Of a DNA stretch of 64,000 nucleotides, positions 58,985 to 64,000 are shown in pieces. The notes beneath the pieces were generated by a model that worked only from the letters and a program-made list of their open reading frames with translations, did not search any database and was not told where the DNA came from. Source of the stretch: Paenibacillus wulumuqiensis (GTDB taxonomy: Bacteria; Bacillota; Bacilli; Paenibacillales; Paenibacillaceae); the NCBI RefSeq assembly GCF_000971965.1, contig NZ_KQ040794.1, forward strand, positions 69,150 to 133,149. Direction: 5' to 3'. Position 1 is the stretch's first letter, and every line of letters starts with the position of its first letter. A program made the position numbers and the translations under genes.

Positions 58985-59035
58985 GGATGATCCGGCGTGA
59001 AACAGAGTGTATTTCTGCCGGAAGACAAGTCTGGA

Positions 59036-60733
59036 TCAGATTTTCATGATACCGCCCATGCTCGCATTGGTAACAAGCTTGGAATAACGGGCCAGGTAGC
59101 CGGTTTTGACTTTTGGCTCGAATTCTTTCCATTCGGTACGGCGGCGTTCAGCCATTTCTTCTTCGCTGATATGCAGTTCGATTTTGCGCTCGTTCAGATC
59201 CAGCTCGATGATATCGCCATCGTGTACGAAAGCGATTGGACCGCCTTCGGCTGCTTCCGGTGAGATATGACCGATACTGATACCGCGTGAAGCGCCGGAG
59301 AAGCGTCCGTCCGTGATCAGGCCGACTTTGGCACCGAGGCCCATGCCGACGATCTGGGAAGTAGGCGCCAGCATCTCTGGCATACCCGGTCCGCCTTTTG
59401 GACCTTCATAACGGATAACGACCACATGTCCTTCTTTGACATGACCATTGGCGATACCGTACAGCGCATCATCCTGGGAGTCAAAGCAGATGGCAGGGCC
59501 TTTGTGATAACCACCAACCGATGCATCGACAGCACCGACTTTGATAATCGCGCCTTCGGGAGCAAGGTTGCCGAACAATACAGCCAGACCGCCGCGTTCG
59601 GAATGCGGGTTATCGATCGCATGAATAACTTCATGATCCTGGATTTCCTGGCCTTCGACATTTTCACGAAGCGTCTTGCCGGTAACGGTGATGCAGTTCT
59701 CGTGCAGGGCGCCCGGTTTTTTGAGCAGTTCATTCAGTACTGCGCTTACGCCACCTGCCAGATGCACGTCCTCAATATGCCAGTCGGATGCCGGAGCAAG
59801 CTTCGCCAGATGCGGTACACGGTTGGCAACTTCGTTGATGCGTTCGATTGGATAGTCGATCTCGGCTTCATGTGCCAGTGCCAGTGTATGCAGTACCGTA
59901 TTGGTGGAGCCACCCATTGCCATATCCAGTGCAAAAGCATTATCGATTGCTTCCAGCGTAACGATATCACGCGGTTTGAGATCCAGCTTGATCAGTTCCA
60001 TCAGCTGTTTGGCTGATTTCTTGACGAATTCCTTGCGATCTTCGGAAACGGCGAGGATGGTGCCGTTACCCGGCAGCGCAATACCGAGTGCTTCTGCCAG
60101 ACAGTTCATCGAATTGGCGGTAAACATACCGGAGCAGGAGCCGCAGGTCGGACAGCCGAACTGTTCCAGTTCCAGCAGACTCTTGTCATCGATTTTACCT
60201 GCCTGATAGGCACCTACGCCTTCAAATACGGACGTCAGAGAGATGGAGCGGCCAGTGCTGTCTTTACCGGCTTTCATCGGTCCGCCGCTGACAAACATCG
60301 TCGGAATGTTCACACGCAGTGCGCCCATCATCATGCCCGGTGTAATTTTGTCACAGTTCGGGATACAGACCATGCCGTCGAACCAGTGAGCGGAGACGAC
60401 TGTCTCCAGGGAATCCGCAATAATCTCGCGGCTTGGCAGGGAATAACGCATACCGATATGTCCCATAGCAATACCGTCGTCAACACCGATGGTATTGAAT
60501 TCGAATGGAACGCCGCCGGCTTCGCGGATCGCTTCCTTGACGATTTTACCAAACTCCTGCAGATGCACATGTCCCGGTACGATATCGATGTAAGAGTTAC
60601 ATACCGCGATAAACGGTTTATCAAAATCTTCCTCTTTTACCCCTGCTGCACGCAGCAAACTGCGATGTGGCGCCCGATCAAAGCCTTTTTTGATCATATC
60701 GGAACGCATCTTCTTGTTTGTGTTAACTGCCAT
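59036..60733 (-). CDS. ilvD: dihydroxy-acid dehydratase
   Basis: Third common step of valine, isoleucine, leucine and pantothenate synthesis, an Fe-S enzyme. The 565-aa product begins [12 protein letters not shown]. Cluster cysteines lie in [28 protein letters not shown] and [41 protein letters not shown] is at the C-terminal active site. GGGGGG precedes ATG 60733. No other ilv or leu gene is adjacent, and no T-box was recognised upstream. Confidence 0.96.
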   Translation of the reverse strand: MAVNTNKKMRSDMIKKGFDRAPHRSLLRAAGVKEEDFDKPFIAVCNSYIDIVPGHVHLQEFGKIVKEAIREAGGVPFEFNTIGVDDGIAMGHIGMRYSLPSREIIADSLETVVSAHWFDGMVCIPNCDKITPGMMMGALRVNIPTMFVSGGPMKAGKDSTGRSISLTSVFEGVGAYQAGKIDDKSLLELEQFGCPTCGSCSGMFTANSMNCLAEALGIALPGNGTILAVSEDRKEFVKKSAKQLMELIKLDLKPRDIVTLEAIDNAFALDMAMGGSTNTVLHTLALAHEAEIDYPIERINEVANRVPHLAKLAPASDWHIEDVHLAGGVSAVLNELLKKPGALHENCITVTGKTLRENVEGQEIQDHEVIHAIDNPHSERGGLAVLFGNLAPEGAIIKVGAVDASVGGYHKGPAICFDSQDDALYGIANGHVKEGHVVVIRYEGPKGGPGMPEMLAPTSQIVGMGLGAKVGLITDGRFSGASRGISIGHISPEAAEGGPIAFVHDGDIIELDLNERKIELHISEEEMAERRRTEWKEFEPKVKTGYLARYSKLVTNASMGGIMKI

Positions 60734-60932
60734 GGTGTCGGTTTCCCCCCAAATATATAGTAATAGTAGCTTTTTTACTTTAGCGCGTTGTAAGGCCAAA
60801 GACAGAAGCTGAAAAGAAATTGCATAATGCGACATGAAACTACACGAATTACACAAAAGTTTTTAATAGAGTCTATCATATGTATTCTCTTTTTGCTAGC
60901 GTATATTACGCTAATTATCCGGAGGACAACAC

Positions 60933-60976
60933 AAAAAGCAGACGTCTCTGCCAGAAACGGATCAGAGAAGTCTGCT
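60933..60976 (-). terminator. terminator of the KGG-repeat gene
   Basis: Minus-strand GCAGACTTCTCTG / CAGAGACGTCTGC stem (one mismatch) followed by TTTTTG. Confidence 0.88.
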
Positions 60977-61019
60977 TAATCTTGCAATATGCACAGGCAT
61001 ATTGCATCTATAGGGAGAA

Positions 61020-61268
61020 TTAACGGCTGCCGCCCTTGCGTCCAATTTCCTTGTAGAAATCTTTGTCATGGGACTCGGAGGTAGCTTCTCCGCCTTTGCG
61101 CCCGATTTCCTGGTAGAATTCCTTGTCATGGGATTGGGAAGTGGCCTGACCGCCTTTTTTACCAATTTGCTGATAAAACTCTTTGCTGTGGTTTTTGGAA
61201 GTCGCCTGTCCGCCCATACGTCCGGCTTCTTCGCGGCTCATTTTCCCGCTGCTCTTGCTGCGTGCCAT
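61020..61268 (-). CDS. KGG-repeat general stress protein
   Basis: An 82-aa hydrophilic protein built of about three near-identical ~20-residue units (SHDKEFYQEIGRKGGEATS type), the KGG motif of GsiB-like desiccation/stress proteins. The first unit begins EEAGRMGGQATS. Tandem repeats also show at the DNA level. AGGAGTG precedes the start. Likely a protective, poorly folded protein. Confidence 0.9.
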   Translation of the reverse strand: MARSKSSGKMSREEAGRMGGQATSKNHSKEFYQQIGKKGGQATSQSHDKEFYQEIGRKGGEATSESHDKDFYKEIGRKGGSR

Positions 61269-61389
61269 AACAATATCACTCCTGTCACAATAGATTGGGT
61301 AAGGCTACATGTAGTTGCTCTTTAATTACCCGGTCTCTATGGAGTGAAACGATATTTAGCCATTTATTTAGATATCGGCTGCAGATTGT

Positions 61390-62478
61390 TCAGCGCAAAA
61401 AGGAATATCGGCGCTGGGCATGGCGGAATTTGAGACGCACATAACGGGGCAGCTCCGGCTCGACCCACCGGTGTGTCCAGCGGCGGACAGCAGGCTGGGA
61501 AAGCAGCAATGTCAATATAACCGCTAGCGCGATCACCATCAGTACACCGGCTATGCTGCTGATATGGGTGAACAGACCGGAAATTTCCAGCGTGCGTACC
61601 AGCAGACCATGCAGCAGAAACACATACAGCGTACGCCGTCCCAGGTCGGTAATCTGCTGGGACTTCCACGGAACAAAAGCAAGGAAGGCCAGTGAAGCAA
61701 TCAACTGCAGTATATACATGCCCAGTCGTATAGCCATACCATGCCAAGTATCCACACCGAGCTGCATAAAGGTCTGGTTGCCGTAAAACCAGCCGTTATT
61801 CAGCGACCAGTCCATCATGATGAATACGGCCAGCAGTGCAATCGACAGACCGCCTGCCAGCGCCTGCCGATAGCTGCGGAACCATGCAGCAAAACGTTCA
61901 AATCGGAAATGATAGCCGATCACAAAAAATGGAAAATAAATCAATGTCCGTGATAATGCCAGCCACACGCCGTCCATAGGCAGTGAACCTACCACCAACC
62001 CAAGCACTACCGAGAGGGTCAGCTGCTGGGCAAAGGTGAGCTGGCGCATCCCGATCAGCATCAGCCGCCACAGGATATGTCCGGCGAGGAACCAGAGCAG
62101 CAGATAAGGGGCGAAAAAGGAATGCGTGATGCCATGCACCCGGAAAACGGTAAAATCGAGCAGCGAATAAATGCTCTGGAACACGATGTACTGCATCCCG
62201 ATCGTGCGCAGGATTTTCAGTCCTGTGCGTCCATGCAGATTGGAGCGGGCAAAGTATCCGGTGACCAGTACGAACAGCGGCATATGAAACGAGAAGATCC
62301 ACAGGAAAATACCATGTGCGACATCGGAATGACGGATCAGCGGCTCCAGCATATTGCCGATCACCACACATACGATTAGCAGAAAGCGCAAATTTATAAA
62401 GTAAGTCTCACCGGCCGCGGAGCAGCGGGCACGGACGGATGTACGAACCGGTTGATAGAGATGGCTGATATTCATCAT
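61390..62478 (-). CDS. acyltransferase family 3 membrane protein
   Basis: A 362-aa protein of ~10 helices. The N-terminal YFINLRFLLIVCVVIGNMLEP, then FSFHMPLFVLVTGYF, are typical of Acyltransferase_3 proteins that O-acetylate polysaccharides or peptidoglycan. Neither an SGNH domain nor a glycan operon is present, so the substrate is open. GGAGGG precedes two possible starts (62478, 62475). The C-terminus is basic. Confidence 0.83.
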   Translation of the reverse strand: MMNISHLYQPVRTSVRARCSAAGETYFINLRFLLIVCVVIGNMLEPLIRHSDVAHGIFLWIFSFHMPLFVLVTGYFARSNLHGRTGLKILRTIGMQYIVFQSIYSLLDFTVFRVHGITHSFFAPYLLLWFLAGHILWRLMLIGMRQLTFAQQLTLSVVLGLVVGSLPMDGVWLALSRTLIYFPFFVIGYHFRFERFAAWFRSYRQALAGGLSIALLAVFIMMDWSLNNGWFYGNQTFMQLGVDTWHGMAIRLGMYILQLIASLAFLAFVPWKSQQITDLGRRTLYVFLLHGLLVRTLEISGLFTHISSIAGVLMVIALAVILTLLLSQPAVRRWTHRWVEPELPRYVRLKFRHAQRRYSFLR

Positions 62479-62528
62479 TTTCCCTCCACAATTCTAATGA
62501 TTTAAAAATAAGACAAAAAAGAATTGAA

Positions 62529-62550
62529 TATTGTGATTAAATTCACAATA
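62529..62550. promoter_or_regulatory. palindromic operator TGTGA-N6-TCACA before kdgK
   Basis: Perfect 8-bp arms TATTGTGA and TCACAATA separated by 6 bp. The pattern fits a CRP/FNR-family site. It could also serve a sugar-acid regulator. Lies between the divergent acyltransferase and kdgK. Confidence 0.6.
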
Positions 62551-62564
62551 GAAAGCGCTCTCCA
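62549..62564. promoter_or_regulatory. possible CcpA cre site
   Basis: TAGAAAGCGCTCTCCA resembles the cre consensus TGWAANCGNTNWCA, with one clear departure at the second position. A second, weaker cre-like GAAAGCGGTTGCGA lies near 62612. Catabolite control of a keto-sugar operon would be expected. Confidence 0.5.
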
Positions 62565-62690
62565 TAATTAAAATTGTGTATATATGATGAAGCTGCATCA
62601 TTGACAACAAAGAAAGCGGTTGCGAAAATGGATAATATGACCAGCTACATACCACGGCATGATCTTGGTGCCGAATCAGGAGGATGGATA

Positions 62691-63653
62691 ATGAATAATC
62701 AGAATGGTTATCCGGAAGTGGTCACTTTCGGGGAATCCATGGGTTTGCTGACTGCGGAAGATTCCCGCGGACTCGAATATGCGGCCCAGCTGCGCAAATC
62801 ATTTGGCGGCGCGGAGAGCAATCTGGCGATCGGTATTGCACGGCTTGGTCATTCGGCCGGCTGGTGCGGCCGACTCGGTAATGATCCGCTTGGACAGATG
62901 ATCCAGAAGTCGATCCGGGGAGAAGGCGTTGATGTATCCCGTTCCATTTTAGCGGAAGGAGAACCGACCGGGCTGATGCTGCGTGAGAATGCTTCCGGTC
63001 ATGCATCGGTGTACTATTACCGCAAGCTCTCTGCAGCCAGTCATATGACACCTGACGATCTGGATGAAGAGTATATCCGCAATACCCGTGTGCTGCATGT
63101 CACCGGCATTACGGCGGCAATCAGCGAATCCGGTCTGGCGACTGTGAACCGGGCGATGGATATTGCCAGGGAAGCCGGAGTCACCGTGTGCTTTGATCCG
63201 AATCTGCGGCTGAAGCTGTGGACGCTGGAGCAGGCCCGTCCGGTACTGCTGGCGCTGGCAGAGAAATGCGATTATTTCCTGCCCGGGCTGGATGAACTGG
63301 CGCTGCTGTACGAGACGGACGATCAGGAAGAGATTTTCCGGCGTTTGCGTCAGCTGCAGGCGGTCAGCATTGTGAAGGGCGGTCCGGATCTTACTTATGT
63401 GGTAGAGAAGGATTCCACGCTGGAAGTGCCTTATTTCAAAGCGGAACGCGTGCTGGATACGGTGGGTGCAGGGGATGGATTCTGTGCAGGCTTTATTACC
63501 GGTCTGCTGCGCGGGTATACCATTGAAGAGGCTGTACGTCTGGGCAATCTGAATGGTTCGATGGTCATCCAGGCGGTAGGGGACTGGGAGGCGCTGCCGA
63601 CCGATGCCCAGGTCCAGGCAAAGCTGAGCAACAAGGCACATGTAGAGCGCTGA
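62691..63653 (+). CDS. kdgK: 2-dehydro-3-deoxygluconokinase
   Basis: PfkB-type sugar kinase, 320 aa, which phosphorylates 2-keto-3-deoxygluconate from pectin or uronate breakdown. FGGAESNLAIGIARLG and the ATP/catalytic motif DTVGAGDGFCAGFITGLL (with the catalytic Asp) are clear. ATG 62691 has AGGAGG 7 nt upstream; the longer in-frame extension to 62574 is not conserved. Followed by the aldolase of the next step. Confidence 0.92.
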   Translation: MNNQNGYPEVVTFGESMGLLTAEDSRGLEYAAQLRKSFGGAESNLAIGIARLGHSAGWCGRLGNDPLGQMIQKSIRGEGVDVSRSILAEGEPTGLMLRENASGHASVYYYRKLSAASHMTPDDLDEEYIRNTRVLHVTGITAAISESGLATVNRAMDIAREAGVTVCFDPNLRLKLWTLEQARPVLLALAEKCDYFLPGLDELALLYETDDQEEIFRRLRQLQAVSIVKGGPDLTYVVEKDSTLEVPYFKAERVLDTVGAGDGFCAGFITGLLRGYTIEEAVRLGNLNGSMVIQAVGDWEALPTDAQVQAKLSNKAHVER

Positions 63654-63749
63654 TCAGCCGTTAATCTTTGTAAGGTTAGGATTCACTCATTGCCATACAG
63701 ACAGGTCAAATGCATTTTCCAAATTCATTTCCATATGAGGAGAGACAAC

Positions 63750-64000
63750 ATGAAAAAGTTACAACTGCTGCAAAAGATGATGGATAACGGTGTCGTAGCC
63801 GTATTGCGCGGAGATTCCGCAGAGCAGGTATTCGCCATGGCCGAGCAGGCCATCGCCGGCGGGATCAAAGTGATTGAAGTTACGCTGACTGTACCGGGAG
63901 CATTGAATGCGATTGAGAAGCTGAGCCGGATGTACAGCTGGAAGTCGGAAGGCGACAATTTTGCGATTATCGGAGCCGGTACCGTACTGGAACCGCAAAC
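63750..64000 (+). CDS. kdgA: KDPG/KHG aldolase, 5' part
   Basis: The first 83 codons of a class I aldolase that splits 2-keto-3-deoxy-6-phosphogluconate into pyruvate and glyceraldehyde-3-phosphate. MDNGVVAVLRGDS, VIEVTLTVPGA (catalytic Glu region) and GAGTVL are visible; the Schiff-base Lys lies beyond the window. ATG 63750 with GAGGAGAG upstream. Same operon as kdgK, 96 nt downstream. Confidence 0.93.
   Translation, partial: MKKLQLLQKMMDNGVVAVLRGDSAEQVFAMAEQAIAGGIKVIEVTLTVPGALNAIEKLSRMYSWKSEGDNFAIIGAGTVLEPQ

Overview
The window is chromosomal DNA of a low-to-mid GC, spore-forming Firmicute, most likely Paenibacillus or a close relative. The evidence is gene order and gene content: ruvCAB followed by a SpoIID/LytB protein, queA, tgt, yajC and secDF; recJ-apt; relA-dtd; a T-box ahead of hisS-aspS; and alaS-reoM-ruvX-DUF1292-mltG-trhP1-trhP2. 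Purine-rich Shine-Dalgarno sequences and frequent TTG/GTG starts fit the same group. No phage, insertion sequence or CRISPR array is visible.

Layout. Positions 1-964 hold nine tRNA genes (Ser partial, Glu, Val, fMet, Asp, Gly, Arg, Leu, Pro) ending at a terminator. Positions 1.4-18.1 kb carry Holliday-junction processing (ruvCAB), a SpoIID/LytB cell-wall protein, queuosine synthesis (queA, tgt), Sec accessory proteins (yajC, secD, secF), an ArsB/NhaD-type permease, ComN, a CDF-family protein lacking most of its metal-site residues, recJ and apt. Positions 18.6-23.4 kb hold the K+/H+ antiporter pair khtTU and, on the minus strand, an Ada-type alkylation repair protein and a uracil permease. 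Positions 23.5-38.8 kb hold relA behind a long structured leader, dtd, small stress-type proteins, T-box hisS-aspS, tcdA, a purine permease, helD and rarA.

Positions 38.8-41.3 kb form a small fluoride-related island: a promoter and fluoride riboswitch drive two overlapping fluC genes, and a stand-alone enolase gene lies convergent to them. Enolase is a classic fluoride target. Positions 41.8-54.5 kb hold sulfur and tRNA-modification genes (mnmA, cymR, cysteine desulfurase), yrrD, alaS behind an apparent non-canonical attenuator, the reoM-ruvX-DUF1292 group, mltG and the U32 pair trhP1/trhP2, without the trmR gene usually found there in Bacillus subtilis. The rest holds a large chemoreceptor with an Ala-Gly microsatellite, an AI-2E/YtvI-type permease, ilvD, a KGG-repeat stress protein, an acyltransferase, and kdgK-kdgA of 2-keto-3-deoxygluconate catabolism, cut by the window edge.

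The points most worth following up are RNA and repeat structures: the alaS leader, the relA leader, a folded element before rarA, a ~150-nt palindrome after alaS, and three simple-sequence tracts, two of them just upstream of promoters and one in frame inside the chemoreceptor. Protein functions were assigned by reading motifs and gene context. No database search was run.
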